Program-made: the position numbers and the translations under genes | From: Paracoccus liaowanqingii | Lineage (GTDB): Bacteria > Pseudomonadota > Alphaproteobacteria > Rhodobacterales > Rhodobacteraceae | Assembly: GCF_004683865.2 (NCBI RefSeq) | Contig: NZ_CP040763.1 | Span: 62,001-126,000, forward strand | Length of the DNA: 64,000 nucleotides | Direction of reading: 5' to 3' | The notes under the pieces: generated by a model | Told to the model about the DNA's origin: nothing | What the model saw: only the letters and a program-made list of their open reading frames with translations | Database searches by the model: none | Part shown: positions 51,681 to 58,348 of the stretch, piece by piece | Numbering within the stretch: position 1 is the stretch's first letter | How the letters are laid out: every line of letters begins with the position of its first letter

Positions 51681-52463
51681 TCAATAGATCGCCGCCGGGG
51701 GCAGATCCCCCTCCCCCCGCGCCTTGGCAACCCCGCGCGCGCCCGCCACGACCATCGCCACGTCACTGCCGCCCACGATCAGCCGGTAGCCCAAGGCGCG
51801 CAGGTCTTCCCAATCGCGCCCCGCCCCGGTGATCGTGCCAAGCGGCATCCCGGCGGCTCCGGCCGCCGCCTCGATCCGCGCGATCAGGGCCTGCGGTTCG
51901 GGATCGGTCATCCGCTCCAGATGCCCGATCGAGGCCGCCAGGTCGTTCGGCCCGATGAAGACCATGTCCACCCCCGCGACCGCCATGATCGCGGTCAGGT
52001 TCCCGACCGACGGCCCCGTCTCGCATTGCACGATCAGCAGCAGCTCGTCCGCCGCCTCCGGCCCGTAGCCCGCCCGCGCGCCCCAGTCCGAGGCGCGCAC
52101 CAGCGGCGCCGCATAGCCGCGCCGCCCCCGCGGGGGATAGAGGCAGGCGGCCGCGACATCGCGCGCCTGATCCCCGGTCTCGACCATCGGCACGATGATC
52201 GAGGTGAAGCCGCGATCCAGCACGCGCTTGAGCATCGTGTCCGACCCGTCGGGCACCCGCAGGATCACCTCGGCCCCGGCCGCGCGGGCGGCCCGCGCCA
52301 CCGCGACCCAGTCCTCGATGTTGCCGCGCCCATGCTCGCCGTCGATCACCAGCACGTCCCAGCCATGCCGGGCCAGGATCTCGGCGATGTCGGGGCTGCC
52401 CAGCTGCAGCCAGGCGGCCTCGATCCGTTCGCCCTGCGCGATGCGCCGTTTCAGTCGGTTCAT
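51681..52463 (-). CDS. HpcH/HpaI aldolase family protein
   Basis: A 260-residue class II aldolase of the HpcH/HpaI family (4-hydroxy-2-oxoheptanedioate or 2-keto-3-deoxy-rhamnonate type). WDVLVIDGEHGRGNIEDWV carries the catalytic His, LLIVQCETGPSVGNL the metal-binding Glu, and VDMVFIGPNDLAASIG the second metal-binding Asp; ACLYPPRGRRGYAAPLVRAS is also diagnostic. It splits or joins a pyruvate unit and an aldehyde. GGAGG precedes the ATG at 52463. It ends 34 bases after the convergent aldehyde dehydrogenase gene, whose substrate might come from this reaction (inference). The replication initiator gene lies upstream in the same direction. Confidence 0.9.
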   Translation of the reverse strand: MNRLKRRIAQGERIEAAWLQLGSPDIAEILARHGWDVLVIDGEHGRGNIEDWVAVARAARAAGAEVILRVPDGSDTMLKRVLDRGFTSIIVPMVETGDQARDVAAACLYPPRGRRGYAAPLVRASDWGARAGYGPEAADELLLIVQCETGPSVGNLTAIMAVAGVDMVFIGPNDLAASIGHLERMTDPEPQALIARIEAAAGAAGMPLGTITGAGRDWEDLRALGYRLIVGGSDVAMVVAGARGVAKARGEGDLPPAAIY

Positions 52464-52495
52464 GAGCCCCTCCCCCGGGATGATGGACGCGCCGC

Positions 52496-53659
52496 CTACA
52501 GCGACATCTCGTCCCAGAACGCGGCGATGCGGCGGGCGTTCAGGGGCGACATCCAGCCGTGGCGTTCGAAATCGGCCCGCGCGCGGGCGTCGGTCAGGTG
52601 GCTGAGGAACAGCCGCCGGTCGGCATCGCGCTGCGTGGGGGTGCGGGTCTTGATGATCTCCAGGATGCGGCGCAGGCGCTCGACCCCGGGGCTGGGCGCG
52701 CCGTCCGGGGGCGCGGCCTCGGCCGCCTCGGTGCCGAAGTTCCCCTCCAGCGCGGCGCTCAGATAGCCGACCTTGCTTTTGACGTTCTGGCGCGTCTCGA
52801 CATAGTCCAGCTTGGCCGCCACCTGCCCCTCGCCATGGGCGGACAGCCATTGCCGCGCCAGCCGGTCGCTGACCCCGAGCGCGCGCAGCCGGGCATAGAC
52901 CGCGCCGTGCCGCACGCCCTCGCCATCGTCAATGTCCAGGATGGCCAGTTGCGGATTTTCCGCGATGCGGAAGCGGATCTGCGTGACCGCCCTGCCCTGC
53001 TTGCGGGTCTCGGCGCTCAGCATGATGTTGCTGGTCTTGTTCACCTCGGCCACGGCGGGCTTGATGATCTTGGCGTTGAGCTGCTTGAAGACCTCGTAAT
53101 AGGCCGACCCCTCGACCCCCATCAGCCGCCGGAACAGGTCCAGATCCCACCAGCCCGTCGATCCAGTGCGCACGAAGCGATAGCAGTTCTCGTACAGCGC
53201 CAGCGCATGTCCCGAAGTGAAGCGGCGCTGGATGTTCAGGTTGATCAGCGCGAACATCTTGGGGTCGTGCAGCTTTTCCGCCAGCGCCGGGGAATAGGCG
53301 TATTCGCAGACCCCGCCCTTCAGCTTGGCATAGCTGAGCAGGCTGGACACGCCCCATTCCTGCTGGCCCTTCTCGTCCAGCATGTCCCATTCCGCCACCG
53401 TCTCGACCAGCCCGCGCAGCGACTGCTTCAGCGTGTCCATGTCGTTGCTGTTGTAGCCGATCATCAGGCACAGCGTGCGCGCGTCGATCTGGTGGCTGGG
53501 GCGGCTGGTCAGCGTGTCATAGGCGTTCAGCAGCAGGACGTTGGACAGCTTGCGCTGCAGCAGCGTCAGCTTGCCCGAGACATGGATCGCCGCCACATGC
53601 TTCTTGACCGCGCCCCGGCGAAGGGCGCCCGACAGCTGGTCGCGGGGAATCTCGTCCAT
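52496..53659 (-). CDS. Plasmid replication initiator, Rep_3 (RepB/RepE-like) family
   Basis: A 387-residue initiator with two winged-helix domains. The first, about residues 25-150 (SGKLTLLQRKLSNVLLLNAY, LMIGYNSNDMDTLKQSLRGL), and the second, about 150-260 (RRFTSGHALALYENCYRFVR, YYEVFKQLNAKIIKPAVAEV), are typical of Rep_3 proteins that bind iterons to open the origin. The C-terminal 120 residues are not part of the conserved core. The gene is divergent from parA-parB, and three 22-bp iterons lie in the 0.5 kb between them. This is the sort of rep-parAB backbone seen on Rhodobacteraceae plasmids. The start at 53659 is the only good ATG before the conserved region. Confidence 0.9.
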   Translation of the reverse strand: MDEIPRDQLSGALRRGAVKKHVAAIHVSGKLTLLQRKLSNVLLLNAYDTLTSRPSHQIDARTLCLMIGYNSNDMDTLKQSLRGLVETVAEWDMLDEKGQQEWGVSSLLSYAKLKGGVCEYAYSPALAEKLHDPKMFALINLNIQRRFTSGHALALYENCYRFVRTGSTGWWDLDLFRRLMGVEGSAYYEVFKQLNAKIIKPAVAEVNKTSNIMLSAETRKQGRAVTQIRFRIAENPQLAILDIDDGEGVRHGAVYARLRALGVSDRLARQWLSAHGEGQVAAKLDYVETRQNVKSKVGYLSAALEGNFGTEAAEAAPPDGAPSPGVERLRRILEIIKTRTPTQRDADRRLFLSHLTDARARADFERHGWMSPLNARRIAAFWDEMSL

Positions 53660-53749
53660 GGCCTGTGCCCACCGGTTGCTGCGTCATTCTGGCCCAAAAG
53701 GCACCTGCGGACAATTGTTAAACAGGCACCTCAGGCTGCGGTCGGGCCG

Positions 53750-53971
53750 TCCCGGAACCGGGCACCTTTGGCCTCGCGCCGGGGCAAAAGGTATCCGTTT
53801 GCAGGACGGCGGATGCCGCAGAACCGGCCTTTCGGCGCCGAACCCGGCCCTTCCGGGCCCGTCCCGCGTCCGGACACCTCCCATCCCGCGAATCGGTCCC
53901 GACCTTCCTGCAGACGGGCACCCCTCCCCCCGCAAACGGGTGCCCCTGGTCCCGCAGATGGGTGCCTTTCG
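53750..53971. repeat. Candidate replication origin with three tandem 22-bp iterons
   Basis: Three direct repeats start at 53907, 53929 and 53951, exactly 22 bases apart, with core CCYGCARAYGGGYRCC: CCTGCAGACGGGCACCCC, CCCGCAAACGGGTGCCCC and CCCGCAGATGGGTGCCTT. An inverted single copy, GGTATCCGTTTGCAGG, lies at 53790-53805 nearer the initiator gene, where it could serve for autoregulation. A degenerate copy (GGAACCGGGCACCTTTGG) is at 53753-53770. The region sits between the divergent rep and parA genes. No clear DnaA box was found. Confidence 0.75.
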
Positions 53972-54006
53972 TGCAGCAACACATTGCCTTGAAACGCAAA
54001 TTTCGA

Positions 54007-54034
54007 CCTAAAGACTTTAAAGTCCCTAAAGACT
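54007..54034. repeat. AT-rich direct repeat and palindrome upstream of parA
   Basis: CCTAAAGACT occurs at 54007-54016 and again at 54025-54034, 18 bases apart, and the perfect palindrome GACTTTAAAGTC (54013-54024) lies across the junction. This is one of the most AT-rich spots of the backbone, right after the iterons, and could be the unwinding element or a ParA operator. Confidence 0.5.
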
Positions 54035-54073
54035 CTACAACCTATATGCGGCCGCTTTCTTCCGATTCTGGAA

Positions 54074-54090
54074 GGTTTCGCGGCGAAACC
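54074..54090. promoter_or_regulatory. parS-like palindrome, site 1
   Basis: GGTTTCGCGGCGAAACC, a perfect 17-base palindrome around a central G, located 86 bases before the parA start. Three further copies occur in the next 3.3 kb. Confidence 0.75.
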
Positions 54091-54176
54091 GGGTCAACAT
54101 GATTCACTTTCCGCTTTTCATGTGCGAGAGTTTCCCCCGAGACCTCCGAAACACGTCACATCGCAGCAGGACCGAG

Positions 54177-55571
54177 ATGGCAGGCAAAGAGCCTCTTCCC
54201 CCCTATTTCAGCATCGACCCCGCCCGCGCCGCCAAGCGCCTGTCCGAGCCGATCGGCACCGCCCGATTCGCCAAGGCGGCGGCCTTCGCCGCGCGCGGAC
54301 GGCAGGATCTGGCGGAACGCGGCTATGCCCCCGACGGGCGCAAGCGGTTGCGCCGCTTTTCGACCTGGGAGGTCTGCCGCTACCTGATCCCGGTCGCCAC
54401 GGCCCATTTCCGGCGAGTGCTGCGCAAGTTCCCCGACCTGCCCCAAGGCACCGGCGAGGGCAATTCCAAGTGGTTCACTCTCGACGAGGTGCTGCGCCTG
54501 CGCGACCACTTCGCGACCGAGGGCGCGGCCGACCGCGAATACCGGCCCTGGCGTCCCAAGGGCCTGCCCGCCAAGACCATCGCGGTGGCCAACTTCAAGG
54601 GCGGCGTCGGCAAGACCTCGACCGCCGCGCATCTGGCCATGTCGGCGGCGCTCGATGGCTACAAGGTGCTGGTCATCGACCTGGACAGCCAAGGCAGCAT
54701 GACCTCGATCATGGGCGGCCAGGTGCCCGACGAATGGTCCACCGCCTTCCCGCTGCTGGCCAAGGACTATGCGCTGGCCCTGCAGGGCGAGAACCGCGTC
54801 CGCGAGGCGGCGGGTCAGGCTCCCCTGCCCTTCGACGAGACGCTGACCGAGGCGCTCAAGATCGGCGCCCGCGACCTGATCCAGCCGACCCACTGGCCCA
54901 ATATCGACCTGCTGGGCGCGCAGCTGAACCTCTATTGGGCGGAATTCCAGGTGCCGGTCTGGCGCATGGGCCTGCGCAGCTGGCCGCTGTGGGACGCGCT
55001 GGCCAACGGGCTCAGCCATGACGGCATCTTCGACGACTACGACCTGATCTTCCTCGATACGCCCCCCGCGCTCGGCTACCTGACGATCAACGCGCTGGCC
55101 GCGGCCGACATCCTGCTGGTGCCGCTTGGCGCGACCTTCCTGGAGTTCGACTCGACGGGGCGGTTCTTCGACATGCTCTATTCGACCTTCGCCAGCGTCG
55201 AGGATGGCGAGAACAAGGCGCGCCGCCGCGACGGGCTGCCCGAGATGCGCTTCGAATGGGACGCGGTGCGGGCCATCATCACCCGCTTCGAGGCCGGGCA
55301 GCAGACCGATCTGGCCAATGTCATCCAGGCTTATTTCGGGGATTTCATGACCACTTATCGCCAGGAACTGACCGCCATGGTCGGCCAGGCGGGCGAGCAG
55401 GTGAACGGCATCTACGAGGCCGATTACCGCGAGTTCAACCGCGACACCTATGTGCGCGGCCGCGAGACCTTCGACCGCACCTGGGCCGAGGTCAAGGAGC
55501 TGATCCTGGGCGCCTGGTGGCGCGATCTGCAGATGGCCGAGGCCGAGGGAAAGGACGGACAGGATGGTTAA
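54177..55571 (+). CDS. parA: ParA-family partition ATPase
   Basis: A 464-residue partition ATPase of the long (type Ia-like) form. Residues 55-125 carry a helix-turn-helix region (RRFSTWEVCRYLIPVATAHF), and the deviant Walker A motif is NFKGGVGKTSTAAHLA near residue 141. Walker A' is KVLVIDLDSQGSMTSIMGG and Walker B is YDLIFLDTPPALGYLTINAL. It should move ParB-parS complexes over the nucleoid and autoregulate its promoter. I start at the ATG at 54177, with AGGA upstream; the frame opens 26 codons earlier without a clear ribosome-binding site. It overlaps parB by 8 bases. Confidence 0.93.
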   Translation: MAGKEPLPPYFSIDPARAAKRLSEPIGTARFAKAAAFAARGRQDLAERGYAPDGRKRLRRFSTWEVCRYLIPVATAHFRRVLRKFPDLPQGTGEGNSKWFTLDEVLRLRDHFATEGAADREYRPWRPKGLPAKTIAVANFKGGVGKTSTAAHLAMSAALDGYKVLVIDLDSQGSMTSIMGGQVPDEWSTAFPLLAKDYALALQGENRVREAAGQAPLPFDETLTEALKIGARDLIQPTHWPNIDLLGAQLNLYWAEFQVPVWRMGLRSWPLWDALANGLSHDGIFDDYDLIFLDTPPALGYLTINALAAADILLVPLGATFLEFDSTGRFFDMLYSTFASVEDGENKARRRDGLPEMRFEWDAVRAIITRFEAGQQTDLANVIQAYFGDFMTTYRQELTAMVGQAGEQVNGIYEADYREFNRDTYVRGRETFDRTWAEVKELILGAWWRDLQMAEAEGKDGQDG

Positions 55572-56673
55572 GCGCAGGCGGCTGGAGACCCCCAGCAGCG
55601 ACGATCTGAGCCGCATCGAGGAGGAGTTTCGCAGCGAAACCTTCGACCGACCCGCGACCGCCCGGGGCCTGGCGCCCATCGCGCAGGTGGCCGCCGACAG
55701 CGCCTCGCATGCCCAGGCCGACGGCACCGACATCCGCGCCGCCCGGGCCCGGACCGAGGCCGATGCCGCGCGTCTGCATGCCGCGCAGGCGCAGGGCCTG
55801 CTGATGACCGAGATCCCGCTGGAGCAGATCGATGCCGACGCGATGATCCGCGACCGCCTGACCATGGGCGAGGACGAGATGCTCGAGCTGCGCCATTCGA
55901 TCGCCGCCCATGGGCTGCGGCTGCCGATCGAGGTGTTCGAGCTGCCGGGCGGCGACGGGGCAGGGCCGCGCTATGGGCTGTTGTCGGGCTATCGGCGCCT
56001 GCTGGCCACGCGCGGCCTGCTGGAGCTGACGCAGGCCGACAAATACCGGACCATCCGCGCCATCGTCCGACCACAGGAGGATAGCGGCAGCGCCTTCGTC
56101 TCGATGATCGAAGAGAACGAGGTCCGCGAGGAGCTGAGCCATTTCGAGCGCGGCCGCATCGCCGTCATTGCCGCCAATCACGGCGCCTTCGCCAATACCG
56201 AGGATGCGGTGGCCAAGCTGTTCGCCTCGGGATCCAAGGCCAAGCGGTCCAAGATCCGGTCCTTCGCGCTGATCTTCGAGGAGTTGGGCGACATGCTGGA
56301 GTTCCCCGAGGGACTGACCGAGCGGCGCGGGCTGCAGCTGGCCACGGCCCTGCGGCAGGGGGCCGAGGGCCGCCTGCGCACCGCCTTGTCCGAGCGTACG
56401 CCGAGCGACGCCGAGGAGGAGTGGCTGGCCATCGAGCCTGTCATCCGCGTCGAGGATGGCGGGGTCCGCGATCCGAGCCGGGGCGGGCGCCCGAAGAAGC
56501 TGCCGCCGGTGACCGGCTGGATCGACGACCGCACGCTGCGGACCTCCAGCGGGGTGACGATCCGCCGGGCGCAGGACAGCCGGGGCCATGTGATCCGGCT
56601 GGAGGGCGAGGTCCTGAACGGCGAGCTGATGGACAGCCTGATGCTGGAGCTCCGGGCCCTGCTGGAGCGCTGA
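55564..56673 (+). CDS. parB: ParB-family centromere-binding protein
   Basis: A 369-residue ParB. The ParB/Sulfiredoxin domain (about 80-210) shows ELRHSIAAHGLRLPIEVFEL, GPRYGLLSGYRRLLATRGLL (the G-x-R-R nucleotide-binding box) and MIEENEVREELSHFERGRIA, followed by the helix-turn-helix region (about 210-260; AVAKLFASGSKAKRSKIRSF). The C-terminal part binds or dimerises. It overlaps parA by 8 bases. A parS-like palindrome lies inside its 5' coding region (55625-55641), and others flank the gene, which is consistent with site-bound spreading. Confidence 0.92.
   Translation: MVKRRRLETPSSDDLSRIEEEFRSETFDRPATARGLAPIAQVAADSASHAQADGTDIRAARARTEADAARLHAAQAQGLLMTEIPLEQIDADAMIRDRLTMGEDEMLELRHSIAAHGLRLPIEVFELPGGDGAGPRYGLLSGYRRLLATRGLLELTQADKYRTIRAIVRPQEDSGSAFVSMIEENEVREELSHFERGRIAVIAANHGAFANTEDAVAKLFASGSKAKRSKIRSFALIFEELGDMLEFPEGLTERRGLQLATALRQGAEGRLRTALSERTPSDAEEEWLAIEPVIRVEDGGVRDPSRGGRPKKLPPVTGWIDDRTLRTSSGVTIRRAQDSRGHVIRLEGEVLNGELMDSLMLELRALLER
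55625..55641. promoter_or_regulatory. parS-like palindrome, site 2, inside parB
   Basis: AGTTTCGCAGCGAAACC, in which GTTTCGC-A-GCGAAAC is a perfect 15-base palindrome. It encodes part of the ParB N-terminus (EEFRSETF), so it is constrained both as coding and as a possible binding site. Confidence 0.6.
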
Positions 56674-56675
56674 GC

Positions 56676-56692
56676 GGTTTCGCCGCGAAACC
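56676..56692. promoter_or_regulatory. parS-like palindrome, site 3
   Basis: GGTTTCGCCGCGAAACC, the same arms as site 1 with a central C. It begins 3 bases after the parB stop codon and precedes the toxin-antitoxin operator. Confidence 0.75.
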
Positions 56693-56720
56693 ATGGGCAG
56701 GCCGCTTGCCATCGCCCCAA

Positions 56721-56745
56721 TGATGACCTACATTGATGGTCATCA
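56721..56745. promoter_or_regulatory. Toxin-antitoxin operator (inverted repeat)
   Basis: Perfect arms TGATGACC (56721-56728) and GGTCATCA (56738-56745) with a 9-base spacer, ending 15 bases before the antitoxin ATG at 56761. Phd-type antitoxins repress their own operon from such dyads. Confidence 0.65.
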
Positions 56746-56760
56746 TCAGGAGGCTTGCCC

Positions 56761-57003
56761 ATGCAGATCGCCATTGCCGAAGCCAAGGCGCAGTTCGCCG
56801 AGCTGATCCGCCGCGTCGAGGCCGGCGAAGAGGTCGAGCTGACCCGCTATGGCCGCCCCGTGGCCCGCCTGACCGCCGCCCAGACCCCGGGGCAGGGGCT
56901 GATCGGCTGCATGAGGGGCCGCTTCGTCGCGCCGGGGGCCGTCGACGAGGCCGACGAGGCGGTCGCGGCCCTCTTTGCCGACAGCTTGATCCCGCCCGCG
57001 TGA
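56761..57003 (+). CDS. Phd/YefM-family antitoxin
   Basis: An 80-residue antitoxin. The N-terminal DNA-binding half is MQIAIAEAKAQFAELIRRVE and GEEVELTRYGRPVARLTA, the classical Phd/YefM pattern; the acidic C-terminal half (VDEADEAVAALFADSLIPPA) would wrap the toxin. AGGAGG lies seven bases before the ATG. A perfect dyad upstream (56721-56745) is the likely autoregulatory site. It overlaps the toxin start by one reading step (GTGA). Confidence 0.9.
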   Translation: MQIAIAEAKAQFAELIRRVEAGEEVELTRYGRPVARLTAAQTPGQGLIGCMRGRFVAPGAVDEADEAVAALFADSLIPPA

Positions 57004-57374
57004 GGCTGCTTCTGGACACGCATATCCTGCTCTGGGCGATGCTGGACGACCCGCGCCTTGGGGCGGGCGCCCGCGCGGCGATGGACGGGGCCGAGGCCAT
57101 CCATGTCAGCGCGGCCTCGGTCTGGGAGATCGCGATCAAGGTGGCCCTTGGCAAGCTGGAGGTGCCCGAGGACCTGTTCGACCAGGCCTTGGCGGCGGGC
57201 GTCCGGCCCCTGGCGATCACCTGGGCGCATGCGCGCGCGGTCGAGCGGCTGCCCGCCCATCACGCCGATCCCTTCGACCGGCTGCTGATCGCGCAGGCCC
57301 GGCAGGAGGGGATGGTGCTGGTCTCGGCCGACGGCAAGTTCCGCGCCTATGACGTGGAGCTGATCGCGGGCTAG
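57000..57374 (+). CDS. PIN-domain toxin (VapC type), GTG start
   Basis: A 124-residue PIN-domain ribonuclease toxin. The acidic active site is visible as LLLDTHILLWAMLDDPRL (first Asp), VSAASVWEIAIKVALGKLEV (Glu), and HHADPFDRLLIAQARQEGMV with VSADGKFRAYDVEL (remaining Asp residues). The start is a GTG at 57000 within the antitoxin stop, so the pair is translationally coupled. PIN toxins paired with Phd-type antitoxins stabilise plasmids by killing or arresting cells that lose them. The stop codon abuts a parS-like site, so the pair is embedded in the partition region. Confidence 0.9.
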   Translation: MRLLLDTHILLWAMLDDPRLGAGARAAMDGAEAIHVSAASVWEIAIKVALGKLEVPEDLFDQALAAGVRPLAITWAHARAVERLPAHHADPFDRLLIAQARQEGMVLVSADGKFRAYDVELIAG

Positions 57375-57390
57375 GTTTCGTCGCGAAACC
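57374..57390. promoter_or_regulatory. parS-like palindrome, site 4
   Basis: GGTTTCGTCGCGAAACC, arms as in sites 1 and 3 with one mismatch at the centre. It starts at the last base of the toxin stop codon and is the end of the recognisable plasmid backbone. Confidence 0.65.
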
Positions 57391-58330
57391 GAGAGGGCGG
57401 GGGACGGCCATGGTCAGAGGGCGCCGGACAGGTATGCGGTGCTCGGGCCTTCGTCAGAGCTGGACGCCCTCGGGGAGGAGGAGGTCCGGGTTCCTCGATG
57501 CCAGCAATGATGTCCCGTTCGCATCAGTCGTGTCTGACCGACCGATTATGGCGCTTGAAAGGCCAGTTGAAGCGGCTGGTGCGATGTTCACCGGAGCGAT
57601 GTGATGCATCACTACGCATTCCTGCAGCGGGTGGCTGATGTCTTCGCCTTCCCCCACCAGTCTTCGGCGTGCCGCGCCGCGTGCTGAATGGCTTCGGCTT
57701 CGGACGACACGCTCCGCTGACGGGGAGAGGTCCGCCCAGATGCCTAAGCCTGCCAGATGAGGGTCGTCCAGCACGTCCACCCCCTTCCGCTTTGGGCGTT
57801 TGGGATGGTCGACCGGATCTGCAGCGTTCCAAGTTCCCTTTAAAGTTTTAGCTCGAGGGCGCAGATCCCATAGCCGCGTTGGCGGTCCCACGGGGGGCCA
57901 TGCTCGTGCCGCTGGTTTAGGGCGCCTAGCCCAGAAACCAGTGTCTTGCGGTTTTTTTTAATGAAATCCTTTGAGAGATCTTGGATCTTCGAGATCCCGC
58001 CTCTCCAAAAGTGGCAATGCAAGGGTGATCCGTGGTTAACGCGTTGCAAAGCCGATCTGAGGCATGTCTGGCAAAAGCTTGCAAATTATTATGATGCCAA
58101 TAAACGACCGTTTGTAAACGTGCGCAAGTGAGCCGGCATTGTTCTTATGCGGTGTATCTCTAGCAAATGAGGGGCGCTTGCGGGGTATTTGATGCGCACG
58201 TGACCATTCAGGAAGATCCTGCAACCGACCCTCTGAAAATACATCAGTGCTCTTCATAAAGGTGCTAAGATGGTGCTTGAGGTTATCTAGATACTGCGTT
58301 CAAATTGAAAAAAGAGGCTTCGCTCATCGA
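57391..58330. other. Region without recognisable genes, partly low in GC
   Basis: About 0.94 kb between the plasmid backbone and the IS66-type element. No open frame with family-like features was found on either strand. From about 57.83 kb the GC content falls clearly. A hairpin with arms CTGGTTT and AAACCAG (57912-57941) is followed ten bases later by a run of eight T (57952-57959), and GGATCT-TCG-AGATCC (57983-57997) forms another small hairpin. It could hold a small RNA or be a relic of older insertions. Confidence 0.5.
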
Positions 58331-58348
58331 TCAGATGCCGTCCCTTGC
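58331..58348 (+). repeat. Flanking direct repeat, left copy (IS66-type element)
   Basis: TCAGATGCCGTCCCTTGC directly abuts the left inverted repeat. The right copy at 60088-60105, TCAGATGCCGTCCTTAGC, matches in 16 of 18 positions. IS66 elements normally leave 8-bp duplications, so this one is unusually long. Confidence 0.75.

Noticed and set aside
57454..57891. Minus-strand frame of 145 codons in the gene-poor stretch
   Set aside because: No recognisable domain, no ribosome-binding site and no neighbour context; treated as non-coding.
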